Part shown: one piece after another, positions 26,251 to 35,280 of the stretch
Layout: each line of letters begins with the position of its first letter
Numbering within the stretch: the first letter of the stretch is position 1
Assembly (NCBI GenBank): GCA_028281495.1
Contig: JANQJU010000001.1
Coordinates: 109,186-173,185, forward strand
From: SAR324 cluster bacterium
GTDB taxonomy: Bacteria > SAR324 > NAC60-12
Direction: 5' to 3'
Length of the DNA stretch: 64,000 nt
Notes under the pieces: generated by a model
What the model saw: only the letters and a program-made list of their open reading frames with translations
What the model was told of the DNA's origin: nothing
Database searches by the model: none
Made by a program: the position numbers and the translations under genes

Positions 26251-26346
26251 AAAGAAACCCATTCGAACGACGTTGCTTGTCTCGTTGGAATGTGGGAATC
26301 ATCAAGGATTCCAAGAACCATTTATTTGAAGAGGAGAATTACGAAG

Positions 26347-27237
26347 ATGCCATCGATTGTTGCTAACGGATTCACCATTGAATATGAAGAGTTAGGTCGT
26401 CCGGACGATCCCGCTTTATTGCTGGTAATGGGACTGGGTTCACAACTCACCTTATGGCCTGACGAGTTTTGTGAAGCGCTGGCGGGATATGGGTATCGGG
26501 TAATTCGATACGATAATCGGGATATCGGCTTATCGAGTAAAATGGAGCATTTGGGTGTGCCCAACTTGCTGCAACTTTCCATGCAAGTACGTCTCGGATT
26601 GCCAGCCCGTGCTCCTTACACCTTGCTCAACATGGCTGAAGACGCCAAAGCCCTGCTGGAAGCCTTGCAGATCGACAAAGCTCATGTTGTGGGAGCCTCA
26701 ATGGGTGGAATGATCAGTCAGATCTTGACTGCCAATTTTCCATTTCGAGTGAAGAGCCTCACCTCGATTATGTCGTCTTCCGGCAACCCTCGATTGCCCT
26801 TGCAGTCGTTTCAAATCATCAAACAATTGTTTGGACGCCCCAAATCGAAGGATCGAGACACATTGATTCGCTACTCGATGGATACTTGGAAGTTGATCGG
26901 AAGCCCCGGCTATCCGACTCCTCATGAAGAGCTCAAAGCCCGCATTACTCGAAATTATGATCGTTCCTACTACCCGCCGGGCTACAAAAGGCATCTGGCT
27001 GCCATCATCGTTTCGGGCAATCATGTGGATCAGCTCAAGCAAATCAACGTTCCCACCTTAGTGCTCCATGGAGAAGAAGACCCCCTCCACCTCGTCGAAT
27101 ATGGCCGAGATGTTGCCAAACACGTTCCTCGTGCTCAATTGCACACCTTTCCTGGTATGGGGCACAACCTGCCATCCCCTCTCATTCCCGAACTCACTGA
27201 ATTGATTCATAAACATATTCAAAAAGCGGATTCGTGA
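26347..27237 (+). CDS. Alpha/beta hydrolase
   Basis: The 296-residue protein has the alpha/beta hydrolase fold: oxyanion region LLVMGLGSQLTLW, nucleophile elbow GASMGGM, acid region VLHGEEDPLHL and catalytic histidine in FPGMGHNLPS. It resembles esterases or lactone hydrolases annotated as alpha/beta fold hydrolases near carboxylesterases; the substrate is unknown. ATG 26347 has GAGGAG ten bases upstream; the open frame extends to 26233 without support. It has no signal peptide. A J-domain gene converges from the other side. Confidence 0.9.
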   Translation: MPSIVANGFTIEYEELGRPDDPALLLVMGLGSQLTLWPDEFCEALAGYGYRVIRYDNRDIGLSSKMEHLGVPNLLQLSMQVRLGLPARAPYTLLNMAEDAKALLEALQIDKAHVVGASMGGMISQILTANFPFRVKSLTSIMSSSGNPRLPLQSFQIIKQLFGRPKSKDRDTLIRYSMDTWKLIGSPGYPTPHEELKARITRNYDRSYYPPGYKRHLAAIIVSGNHVDQLKQINVPTLVLHGEEDPLHLVEYGRDVAKHVPRAQLHTFPGMGHNLPSPLIPELTELIHKHIQKADS

Positions 27238-27270
27238 AACGAATTGAAAACGAATTGAAAACGAATTGAA
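27236..27270. repeat. 11-bp tandem repeat (3 copies)
   Basis: GAAAACGAATT is repeated with an 11-base period (C residues at 27240, 27251 and 27262) just after the hydrolase stop, in the space between two convergent genes. It is about one helical turn per unit; it probably arose by replication slippage. Confidence 0.75.
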
Positions 27271-27284
27271 GTAGGATTGGAATA

Positions 27285-28145
27285 TCAAAGCCATGCCCTT
27301 ATCCATTCGTACGCTTTGATCACTCCGTTGAGGATTAATCCGAGAAAAAAGAGAACCACCAATATTTCGAGCGCATAAACAAGAAAGGACCAAATTCCTT
27401 TAAAAATCGGTGCAATTAAAAAAGTCCCTATCTTTTTCCACCAGGGTAGCTGAGGAGGATTGTAAAACAGGAAGGCCTCGCGCAGTTGACGCATCACGCT
27501 TTCCACCTGTTTTTTGGGAAACTCCTGGTACAAAGTCAGCTCATCCTCCTGCCATCGAAATTTACCATCCAGATACATCAAAACGTTGTACGGGATGGCA
27601 GCATCTTCAAAGACCAATGCAAACAATTGACGGTTGACGAGCTTCTGAACATCCACATTCCACATTGCTGAATCCTCTAATATTGCTTCCCAGTGGGGTA
27701 ACGAAACCCTTTGCTGAGAATCGCATAGACTTTCTATACGTGACATCAACATCGAAACGGTGTGACCCACATTCAACATCGAAATGGTGTGACCCACATC
27801 AACTATTTTGTGAAACTCGGCTTCCGCAAACCCTGCTTGAGTTTCGGTTGGGTTCACCGGGGGAGAAGATTCGGAGATTTTCCGTTGAGAAAGAATTTCC
27901 TCAGAACTCAACGATAGACCATCGATCAAATTCTTAGGTTTTTTGGTGGGAATAGGAGGGTTGAGTTTGTTTCTTTTTGTTTTTGATTCAGCATGTTCAA
28001 GTGCTTGTTCGTAAGCTTGCCGAATGGTTTGGAAGCCTTCGGGATTGTCTTCCGGATGATTCTCTTTCAATAGGCGAGAATACGCTCGGCGTATCGCTTT
28101 TTTGTCATCCGTGACTTCGATCTTCAGGGTATCCCAGCAGTTCAT
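27285..28145 (-). CDS. J-domain protein with C-terminal membrane segment, partner of HscC
   Basis: The 286-residue protein starts with a J-like domain (residues 1-50: WDTLKIEVTDDKKAIRRAY, LLKENHPEDNPEGFQTIRQAYE). The usual HPD tripeptide reads HPE. The middle is acidic and variable and includes a 9-residue in-frame duplication (VGHTISMLN/VGHTVSMLM). The C-terminus has a membrane helix (FLVYALEILVVLFFLGLIL). Its start overlaps the hscC stop as ATGA, so it should be the dedicated J partner of that Hsp70, similar in layout to E. coli DjlB/DjlC with HscC. It is probably anchored in the inner membrane. Confidence 0.85.
   Translation of the reverse strand: MNCWDTLKIEVTDDKKAIRRAYSRLLKENHPEDNPEGFQTIRQAYEQALEHAESKTKRNKLNPPIPTKKPKNLIDGLSLSSEEILSQRKISESSPPVNPTETQAGFAEAEFHKIVDVGHTISMLNVGHTVSMLMSRIESLCDSQQRVSLPHWEAILEDSAMWNVDVQKLVNRQLFALVFEDAAIPYNVLMYLDGKFRWQEDELTLYQEFPKKQVESVMRQLREAFLFYNPPQLPWWKKIGTFLIAPIFKGIWSFLVYALEILVVLFFLGLILNGVIKAYEWIRAWL
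27747..27800. repeat. 27-bp tandem duplication inside the J-protein gene
   Basis: Two 27-base units, differing at two positions, lie head to tail and keep the reading frame, doubling nine residues of the variable middle region. Confidence 0.85.
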
Positions 28146-29842
28146 AGAGAACGCATCTCTTCTTCGAGGATTGCCAAAAACTTTTTAAACCGTTCTCGTG
28201 CTTTCCGAATCCGCGAGGGATCTTGCTTGTCGAGAGCACCTTCGAACAACGACAGCTCATCGGAAATGTCGATTCGGTTTTTTCCCAACGCTTCTTCGTA
28301 AAGTCGCTCACCTTTCGCAATCAGATGACGATTTTCCGTTTCCTCACGAGGATGGATCTTTAAGACAGCCAATTGTTGAAGACGGCGTTCGATTTCTTCT
28401 TTAGAAAGCACTCCTGGATTCTTTTCGATCACCAGGCGTTTTTTCAATCCGGTGGATACCACGGTTGCCTCGACTTCCAGAATCCCATTGATGTCATACG
28501 TGAATCGAACTTCTACGGTTTGGGTTCCTGGACGTCCGCGAGGGATCGGAAATTTCAGATCGCCCAAATGGATGTTATTTTTAACCATCCGGCTTTCTCC
28601 TTGATACACGGGAACCTCGACTCGACTTTGAAATCGACTGATGTTGGCAAACTGCTCAACGCGGCTGGCTGGAATGACCGTGTTTCTTTCAATCATAGGA
28701 CAAAAATATCCTTCTTTGAGCTTCCCTGAATCTTCCATATGAATGGTTTCAACCCCAAGCGTATATGGACAGACATCCGTGAGGACAAATTCGTTTAGGG
28801 CTTCGTCACGGGCTTTCAATCCTGCTTGGACGGCGGCTCCCAAGGCCACGGCCTCGTCGGGATGAATATGGGATAGAGGAAGTTTCCCAAACATCTTAGC
28901 AATGAGGGATTTCACCAGCGGCATTCGTGTCGCTCCACCGATGAGCAAAATGCTATCCAAATCATGGGAACCAAGCGAGGCATCCCGTAATGCCCGTTCA
29001 ACGGGTACTCGCATGCGGTCGATGAGCGGTTTGGAAAGCGATTCGAGTAATTCGTGGTCCAGAGTCCATTCTTGAAATTCGGGTTTTCCAGGAAACTGAA
29101 ACACAAACGATTCCTGTTGGCTCAAGGCTTGTTTTGCCCATTCCGCATTGTGACGAAGCCGATTCCTGGTTTTATGATCTAATTGACTTTTGTCGATTTG
29201 CGAGAAATCCAAAAATCCTTGGAGAATCGATTGAGTGAAATCTTCCCCGCCCAGGAAATTGTCTCCCGCACTCGCGCGCACCTCCATGATTCCATCAAAA
29301 AATTCGAGAATCGACACGTCAAAGGTCCCTCCCCCCAAATCAAACACGAGGATGGTGGTTTCTTTTTCTCGATGGTGAATTCCATAAGCCATCGCTGCTG
29401 CGGTGGGTTCGTTGATCACACGTTCGACGCGCAGTCCCGCCAGTTCCCCAGCAGCTCTTGTTGCTTTTCGTTGGGTATCATTGAAGTAAGCGGGCACACT
29501 GATCACTGCCTCGGTTACTGGTTTTTCTAGATAAGCCTCCACATCCCGTTTCAAGCTTTTCACTACCAGAGCAGAGAGTTCCTCCGGGCGGAACCGATGT
29601 TTTCCCAATGATGTGATTCGGTCAGTCCCCATATCTCGTTTGAAATGGGCCACCGTGTGATCCGGATGGGTGTAGAGCCGTTCCTGAGCTAGGCTGCCCA
29701 CTAGGATTTCTTGATTGTTATCCACACCCACTACGGACGGAGTCAGGAATTCACCCAAAGCATTCGGAATGAGGCGGGGTTCGCCATCCCACACCGCTAC
29801 CAAACTGTTCGTGGTTCCCAAATCAATTCCGATGATTGCCAT
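28142..29842 (-). CDS. hscC: Hsp70-family chaperone HscC
   Basis: The 566-residue protein is a complete Hsp70: [16 protein letters not shown] at the start, [38 protein letters not shown] and LIGGATRMP in the ATPase domain, and a substrate domain from about residue 375. It is shorter than DnaK (about 640) and similar to E. coli HscC (about 556), with a reduced C-terminal lid. It lies between a truncated ATPase-nuclease gene, whose stop is three bases before this ATG, and a J-protein gene that overlaps its end. HscC is a specialised chaperone; its clients are unknown. GGGAGAGT before ATG 29842 may be its ribosome site. Confidence 0.93.
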   Translation of the reverse strand: MAIIGIDLGTTNSLVAVWDGEPRLIPNALGEFLTPSVVGVDNNQEILVGSLAQERLYTHPDHTVAHFKRDMGTDRITSLGKHRFRPEELSALVVKSLKRDVEAYLEKPVTEAVISVPAYFNDTQRKATRAAGELAGLRVERVINEPTAAAMAYGIHHREKETTILVFDLGGGTFDVSILEFFDGIMEVRASAGDNFLGGEDFTQSILQGFLDFSQIDKSQLDHKTRNRLRHNAEWAKQALSQQESFVFQFPGKPEFQEWTLDHELLESLSKPLIDRMRVPVERALRDASLGSHDLDSILLIGGATRMPLVKSLIAKMFGKLPLSHIHPDEAVALGAAVQAGLKARDEALNEFVLTDVCPYTLGVETIHMEDSGKLKEGYFCPMIERNTVIPASRVEQFANISRFQSRVEVPVYQGESRMVKNNIHLGDLKFPIPRGRPGTQTVEVRFTYDINGILEVEATVVSTGLKKRLVIEKNPGVLSKEEIERRLQQLAVLKIHPREETENRHLIAKGERLYEEALGKNRIDISDELSLFEGALDKQDPSRIRKARERFKKFLAILEEEMRSL

Positions 29843-29845
29843 GCT

Positions 29846-31018
29846 CTACTCTCCCATTCCAATCGCTTCGGTAAAAACACGGACCCGTTCAAGATCATTG
29901 ATACCACACAACGCCTGTGCGCTTTCTTCGTCTAGGAACGGTGAAAAGACGACAAACATCACTTCGTCCAAACCAAGTTGGTGGGCATAATGAGCGGCCT
30001 GTTGTTGAGCAAGGCGCAATTGGCGTTGATTGCTGAAACTTTTAATTTCAACAATGGCTCGATTGTCTTCGAACTCCAACCAAAGATCCACCCGACCATT
30101 CCCCGTTGGAAATTCGGGAGCAATCACGCAATCAGCCCCAAGAGCCATTTGCAACCAATGGTACAAGTGGAAATGTCCGACGGCTTCTATGATATTGAGG
30201 TTCGCATTTCGAGGCTGGGCTTTCCAAGGAGAAAGTCCTTTCGCTTTCATTCGACTTAGGTACCCGCGGTAACGCTGGATGAGCCCGAGAAGATCAATCC
30301 GTTCACCGCCTAAAAAGAATTCTGGGTCGTCGCTGGACTCCAATGGCAAAACTTCCGGTCCTCTATTTTCATGCAATTCGTCGCTGAGCGCATAAAACAG
30401 GCAGCGCTGAATGAAGGGAGAAGAGAAATGGCAAATTTCTTTGTAGGTTCCTCTGGGTTGTGCAATGGCGACCCGATCTAAAATCCCATGCATGTATAAA
30501 AAGTTGTGCCGTGGGTTGCTGAAGGAAAAAGGAATCTCCGATTTGGCAAACAAACGGAACAACAACTCTTGATAGCGTATGTCACGGGCCTTCGAAATGA
30601 GGTTGATCACCGTATTATTAGGCTCTACAAACAAGGCTTTGCGTTCTGCAACCTCCCAGTCGGCTTCTCCAATGGATTGATCCATTCCGGGATTGTATTT
30701 TTCGGTGAGTAATTCTCCCAGCCATCCTACCAACCCTGGTTGGCCCCGCGTGATCTCAAACACTTTGTTCACCACCGTAGCATCTATCGATTGCCCACTT
30801 TCCTTCTGATACTGATGAAACAAGGTTTCCACCTCATCCTTGGTCAAGTTTGGAACATGCACGGAACGTTGAATATTGAATGGAGCCCCTGTCACACTCT
30901 CCACTCCTACCACCGCTCGAACTCCTACCAACGCAAGGCTATGCAAACGGTACTGATCCCGATGCAGATACATTCGACGAAATTGCGTCACCAATAGGCT
31001 GAGAAAATCCGATGGCAA
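29846..31018 (-). CDS. 5'-truncated AAA-like ATPase with C-terminal PD-(D/E)XK nuclease domain
   Basis: The 390-residue frame begins at a TTG and matches the C-terminal part of AAA_35-type ATPases (segment FLSLLVTQFRRMY to PNLTKDEVETLFHQYQ, then a winged helix). A PD-(D/E)XK nuclease-like domain follows near residues 290-360, with the catalytic signature RVDLWLEFEDNRAIVEIKSF. The part that would hold Walker A and B is absent: an in-frame stop lies 12 codons upstream (31052) and no ATPase sequence is found in any frame before it. It is therefore a remnant or a strongly shortened protein. Its stop is three bases before hscC, so translation through it may still serve hscC. Confidence 0.68.
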   Translation of the reverse strand: MPSDFLSLLVTQFRRMYLHRDQYRLHSLALVGVRAVVGVESVTGAPFNIQRSVHVPNLTKDEVETLFHQYQKESGQSIDATVVNKVFEITRGQPGLVGWLGELLTEKYNPGMDQSIGEADWEVAERKALFVEPNNTVINLISKARDIRYQELLFRLFAKSEIPFSFSNPRHNFLYMHGILDRVAIAQPRGTYKEICHFSSPFIQRCLFYALSDELHENRGPEVLPLESSDDPEFFLGGERIDLLGLIQRYRGYLSRMKAKGLSPWKAQPRNANLNIIEAVGHFHLYHWLQMALGADCVIAPEFPTGNGRVDLWLEFEDNRAIVEIKSFSNQRQLRLAQQQAAHYAHQLGLDEVMFVVFSPFLDEESAQALCGINDLERVRVFTEAIGMGE

Positions 31019-31239
31019 TGTATCGCTTCGTATTCGGAATCCCGACCATTTTCATGAAATTTTATACTCTAAGGATCAAAGCTTAATCAAATCCCGATTC
31101 AAAACGTACGCTCCATAAAGAATCACGTTTTCCCAACCGATAGGGCTGATGTATTCAATCAGTGATAATTAAAGCTATTTAAACTATAAAACTTTAGGAA
31201 ATGCACTATAGAGCGTTTGCAGTCACGTGTAGGTCCTTG

Positions 31240-31608
31240 TTAGACCTCAGGTTCATGACAAACCACTTCGATGTTGTGCCCGTCTGGACCAATAACGAAA
31301 GCGGCATAATATCTTCCACTATAGTTCGGGCGTAGGCCGGGTGCACCATTGTCTTTGGCGCCAGCTTCCAGCGCGGCACGATGAAAATCTTCAACCTGTT
31401 TGCGATTTTCGGCCTTAAATGCCAGATGAAGATGTGAAGGCTTTTCCTCGACTCGGCGAATACACAATGAAGATTCTCCATCTGAGCTAAGTTCAATGCC
31501 GAGTGGTCCCTCCGAGACTATGGCAATACCGATTGGTTCTAGTGCCTTGAGAAAAAAGGCTTTGCTGGCTTCATAGTCGCTGGCGCTGAATACTACGTGA
31601 TCAAACAT
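31240..31608 (-). CDS. VOC (glyoxalase/bleomycin resistance) superfamily protein
   Basis: The 122-residue protein is a single VOC domain: [19 protein letters not shown] at the start, the HLHLAFKA middle strand, and [20 protein letters not shown] at the end. The histidine near the start, the HLHLAF strand and the terminal glutamate are the usual metal-ligand positions. Members include glyoxalases and resistance proteins; the substrate here is unknown. It stands alone between the ATPase remnant and a degenerate region. Confidence 0.9.
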   Translation of the reverse strand: MFDHVVFSASDYEASKAFFLKALEPIGIAIVSEGPLGIELSSDGESSLCIRRVEEKPSHLHLAFKAENRKQVEDFHRAALEAGAKDNGAPGLRPNYSGRYYAAFVIGPDGHNIEVVCHEPEV

Positions 31609-32078
31609 ATGTCCTCACAGCAAATTGATTCAATGCCCCTTTCCAATTCCGAACCGGCATTGTCCATTTCTTAGAGATATTCCTTAAAGCCAAATAAAGC
31701 AGCTCAAGTCAGCACACACTTCTTTGTAGTCGCTATAAGACAAATTTCAACGAATTTCTAACCATATGGACGATACACAGTTGGACTTGAGTCTTTGGAA
31801 ATGCTGCCTCTCTCGCCTCTGGAAAGACGATCCCCTGCACCCCTCACAGGCGACTGAAAGGAAAAAACCTTAGCTCATTGTCAACTCATACTTGACCACA
31901 TCACTCTCAGGTTATACCTTCAACGATAATTCGCCAGCAGTATCAAAAGTGTGGGAGACCCACTTGCATTAAACCACATCACTCCTCCCGTGGAGGGATT
32001 ACAGCATTCTTGGCAGACTAACCAAGGCCAGCATTGCCCCGGTAAGGGCTTCAGTGCTTTTTATTGAATGGGTTGTGA

Positions 32079-32231
32079 AATCCGATTGCGGCCCTTTTTG
32101 AGATACCTGAGCAAGACAGAGACAACGAATGGTATCAAAAAGTGATCGACTTTGCTTCGAATCCGGCTAATCAAAGGCCAGAGGAAGAATTATGGAAGCT
32201 AGCGGGGGTGGCGTTTGAGATAACAAATTAA
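32079..32231 (+). pseudogene. Gene fragment, possible antitoxin-like end
   Basis: A 50-codon frame without a start codon reads ALFEIPEQDRDNEWYQKVI then a polar stretch and LWKLAGVAFEITN before the stop. Composition is protein-like (charged helix pattern). The upstream part is missing or frameshifted. The next fragment overlaps it by a few bases, as in paired toxin-antitoxin genes, but neither matches a family I can name. Confidence 0.4.
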
Positions 32232-32490
32232 AACAAGTGCTCCTTTTAATGAGGATTTTAGTTCAATCCCTGAACTTCATAGAAGGGTTGTTCTCTACCA
32301 CCTCAAACACCTGGCACAAAATCCTAAAAACCCGGATTGGTGCAAGCAACTCTCAGATGGATTGTATCGAACGCCTATCCCCTCCTTCTTATTCACTCCT
32401 CCAATTCAGTATACCGTCACGTTTGTACTTTCTGAAAGGCATGGGCACGGCACGATGGCAATGGTACGCCTAGATGTGAAGCAAGTTTAA
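32224..32490 (+). pseudogene. Gene fragment, possible toxin-like end
   Basis: An 88-codon open frame without a normal start reads HRRVVLYHLKHLAQNPKNPD, then WCKQLSDGLYRTPIPSFLF and FVLSERHGHGTMAMVRLDVK to the stop. The sequence is protein-like but I do not recognise the family. It follows the previous fragment with a small overlap. Confidence 0.4.
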
Positions 32491-32627
32491 ACCTTCCTTC
32501 TCACCTTTGAGCGGCAAGCCATCGCGCGTGCGGCTTGAAATATCGGAACCGTCTTATACCACAACACGGGAGATGCCTCCCTTAAACCGAATTCGCGTTC
32601 AATAGGCGCCAGATTTCGGATTCCTAA

Positions 32628-34745
32628 TCAGTTATAGGCAATCCGAGCATAGCTCGTTTGCTTTGAAGCCGCTTGGGCTTCTCGCAACGTGTAGATTTTC
32701 TGTTGGTGGAGCAGGGGAATTAGTTTCAGAAACACCTGCCCGGTGAGCAGAGCATCACCTAAGGCATTGTGCCGATTCACACAGGGGAGGCCAAAACGTT
32801 CAGCGAGGGCATCGAGGCCGTGATTTTCTTCCAAGGGCGCAATGACAGCAGAGAGGAGGAGCGTGTCCAACACCGGATGATCAAAGACCACACCCGTTTG
32901 CGATTCGTATTTTTTGAGAAAGGCGAGGTCAAACGCAACGTTGTGGCCGATGAGCGTGGTGTTTTCTACAAAATGGTAAAATTGAGGCAGGATTTGATTG
33001 ACAGTGGGTTTGTCATCGACTGCTTTTTGCGTGATTCCGTGAATCCTGGTGGAGGCAGGCGGAATGGAACATTGCGGATTCACCAATTCATTAAAGGATT
33101 CTCCGTTCAAGAGCTTTCGATTGATGATCCGGATCGCACCAATCGACAAAATCTCATCCTGCGAAGGCACCAGTCCGGTGGTTTCCGTGTCAAATACGGA
33201 GTAATAGAGTTGTTCCAGCGGCATGTCCAATAAAGCGGCATCCACGGATTCCGAAAACAACAACGACCAGTCGTATTGGGGCAAAGGGAATTGTGCAGAA
33301 CCCCTAACTGGTCGCGACTCAGGAGGATCGCAAAGTGGCCAAGACAAACGGAGAAACGAATCATCGGTGACGGTATCACGCCCCATCCAGAGTTCAACGT
33401 CATGCGACACCAGGATTTCGAGAATCGCCACAGGCCGTGATTGAAGCGGAGTGACATGTTTCTCGGTCAACCAAGAACGTAATGAGTGATGGTCGAACAC
33501 TACATTTTGCCAACGCCACTCGGTGCAAACGAGCGAGCCTTTTTGAAAAAGACGGTAGCCAATCGGGGTATCCCCCAATTGCTCCCGCAAGTAGTCAAGA
33601 AGATGGGCAAACGCGAGTTCCATCAAATGAGGATTGATCAAAACATAATAGTTTTCATTAATTTCAAACGATTCTGAGGAATCCGGCTCCATTTCTTGAA
33701 GCTGCTGCGACATCCATGATCGAATTTCCACTTTTGATTTATTTAAGTGAGTCGAAGACAATTCGACAGGAGCTTGTTGATGGGTATTCAATAGCTCCGT
33801 GAGATGATTCAAACTAGAAAGAATATTGCTCTGAAAGTTGCGCTGTTTATCCGCTGGCATTTCTGGAAAATCGTAAAGCATTTCAAATGAGCTGCGAACA
33901 TTAGCAACGGGATGCCGGAGGTTTTCCAGCAATTGGGCTTCTCGGGCAATCCAAGCCGTGGAATCAGGAGAATCTCCCAATTTTTGAATGATGACCAAGA
34001 TCCCTCCTCGAAAATTCTCTTGGTCTTTCAAGTGGATGATCTGTGCTTTGAGCAATCGTTCCCCTTGTTTAAACACCAAATGTTCGTGTTGATCCGACGT
34101 GTTTTGATGATCAACTACCTGACACCGAGCAATCAACTTTTGGAACAGCGGGTTGGGTAAGATTTTTTCGATTTTCCTTCCCAAGCCAATATAGTGGGGC
34201 ATCGACGCATCGCAACTGCCTAAAAGGTTCTTGGCACTTTGGTTGTAGAGCACCACCTCGCCTCGAAAATTACACACAATGACCGAAGACTGTAGGGATT
34301 CAATCAGCAATTCAAATGCATGATGTTCTTGTTTCAATTGGCGGTTGGACCCTTGGATTCTCTGCTCTACGGCATCGCGAGATTGATTGATCGCAACGAT
34401 TTTTTGATTCCATGTTTGCAGAATCGTTTGCAAGAGTGGATTTCCGTTTTCGGAAAAAGGCCCATTGTGATCCTGTGGATTGAAGGCTTGTACCTGCTCT
34501 TTCAAACGATGCAGCGGCAACCACACCTGTTCCAACATCCATTGCGTTCCCCACCCCCAGACTACGAGTCCCGCCAAAAGAAAGGCTCCAACAGCCAAGC
34601 GGTATTGATATAAGAGGTCCAGAAGCAAGTGACTTTGCTCAGTAGGGAGGGAATAGAACGCACCGATCACTAAGGTAAACCCCAGGGCGAGCATCGTTGC
34701 ATTCAGGCCATACCATTTTAGAATCAAGCGCGTTTTTGGTTTCAT
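32628..34745 (-). CDS. Membrane sensor protein with C-terminal DEDDh 3'-5' exonuclease domain
   Basis: The 705-residue protein has two N-terminal membrane helices (MLALGFTLVIGAFYSL and RLAVGAFLLAGLVVWG), a HAMP-like linker, a PAS-like domain (about 150-270: ALFEL region with VIVCNFRGEVVLYNQSA), a kinase-like part with degenerate phospho-acceptor helix (about 285-460), and a DnaQ/PolC-like exonuclease (about 515-700). The exonuclease motifs are FDTETTG, HNVAFDLAFLKK and RHNALGDALLT. Similar sensor-exonucleases lie beside acetyl-CoA synthetase and DUF294 genes in gammaproteobacteria. Its function is unknown. It is last in the minus-strand signalling operon, 151 bases after the receiver gene, across a 23-base tandem repeat. 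Confidence 0.87.
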   Translation of the reverse strand: MKPKTRLILKWYGLNATMLALGFTLVIGAFYSLPTEQSHLLLDLLYQYRLAVGAFLLAGLVVWGWGTQWMLEQVWLPLHRLKEQVQAFNPQDHNGPFSENGNPLLQTILQTWNQKIVAINQSRDAVEQRIQGSNRQLKQEHHAFELLIESLQSSVIVCNFRGEVVLYNQSAKNLLGSCDASMPHYIGLGRKIEKILPNPLFQKLIARCQVVDHQNTSDQHEHLVFKQGERLLKAQIIHLKDQENFRGGILVIIQKLGDSPDSTAWIAREAQLLENLRHPVANVRSSFEMLYDFPEMPADKQRNFQSNILSSLNHLTELLNTHQQAPVELSSTHLNKSKVEIRSWMSQQLQEMEPDSSESFEINENYYVLINPHLMELAFAHLLDYLREQLGDTPIGYRLFQKGSLVCTEWRWQNVVFDHHSLRSWLTEKHVTPLQSRPVAILEILVSHDVELWMGRDTVTDDSFLRLSWPLCDPPESRPVRGSAQFPLPQYDWSLLFSESVDAALLDMPLEQLYYSVFDTETTGLVPSQDEILSIGAIRIINRKLLNGESFNELVNPQCSIPPASTRIHGITQKAVDDKPTVNQILPQFYHFVENTTLIGHNVAFDLAFLKKYESQTGVVFDHPVLDTLLLSAVIAPLEENHGLDALAERFGLPCVNRHNALGDALLTGQVFLKLIPLLHQQKIYTLREAQAASKQTSYARIAYN

Positions 34746-34810
34746 AATTTCCTCAATTGAATGAGTGCCGGAATTGACTGTGGTTTGGAACCCAATGAAT
34801 GGCTCAACAA

Positions 34811-34903
34811 GCCATGGAACCCGCGATCACAAAGCCATTGAACCTGCGATCACAAAGCCATTGAACCTGCGATCACAAAGCCATTGGACTGAGCGATCAC
34901 GAA
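34811..34903. repeat. 23-bp tandem repeat (4 copies)
   Basis: GCCATTGAACCTGCGATCACAAA occurs as two identical units (34834-34879), flanked by a diverged unit on each side. The array lies between the receiver gene and the sensor-exonuclease gene and covers the last codon of the receiver gene. No spacers are present, so it is not a CRISPR array. Confidence 0.9.
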
Positions 34904-35268
34904 GCCAGCAGATTTTGAATCGTGTCGATGAGTTCACGATTGGAAAACGGTTTGGTCACATAGGCATCTGCACCAAAAGTCAGGCCCTTTTGAATGTCCG
35001 CTTCCCGACCTTTGGCAGTGAGGAGAATGATTTTAATTTTCTGAAGATGCGGCAAAGTTCGTAGATGTTGGCACACCTCAAATCCCGAACGTTCGGGAAG
35101 CATCACATCCAGCAAGATCAGGTCCGGCGTTTCCGTATCAGCGAGTTGAATCGCGGCTTCTCCGTGGTCAGCGGTCAAGACCTGATAGCCGTTCTGCTCC
35201 ATCAAGAATTCGAGAGCGGTCACGATCATAGGATCGTCTTCGACGATGAGTATTTTCTGCTGAGGCAT
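34897..35268 (-). CDS. Single-domain response regulator (receiver only)
   Basis: The 123-residue protein is a CheY-like receiver: ILIVEDDPMIVTALEFLM, phospho-acceptor aspartate in LILLDVMLPERSG, conserved lysine in DAYVTKPFSNRELI. It has no output domain. It starts 12 bases after the symporter-kinase gene and is probably that kinase's phosphate acceptor or relay. GGAACG before the ATG is the likely ribosome site. Confidence 0.94.
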   Translation of the reverse strand: MPQQKILIVEDDPMIVTALEFLMEQNGYQVLTADHGEAAIQLADTETPDLILLDVMLPERSGFEVCQHLRTLPHLQKIKIILLTAKGREADIQKGLTFGADAYVTKPFSNRELIDTIQNLLAS

Positions 35269-35280
35269 CTTACGTTCCTT

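Larger units (their letters stand above)
31609..32627. other. Non-coding region of about 1 kb with decayed gene fragments
   Basis: No intact gene is found here. The first 450 bases show nothing recognisable. Two adjacent reading frames (32079-32231 and 32224-32490) read as coherent protein pieces without proper starts and are listed separately. No transposase or tRNA is seen. Confidence 0.6.

Noticed and set aside
34811..34903. Possible short CRISPR array
   Set aside because: Units join directly without spacers and no cas genes are near.
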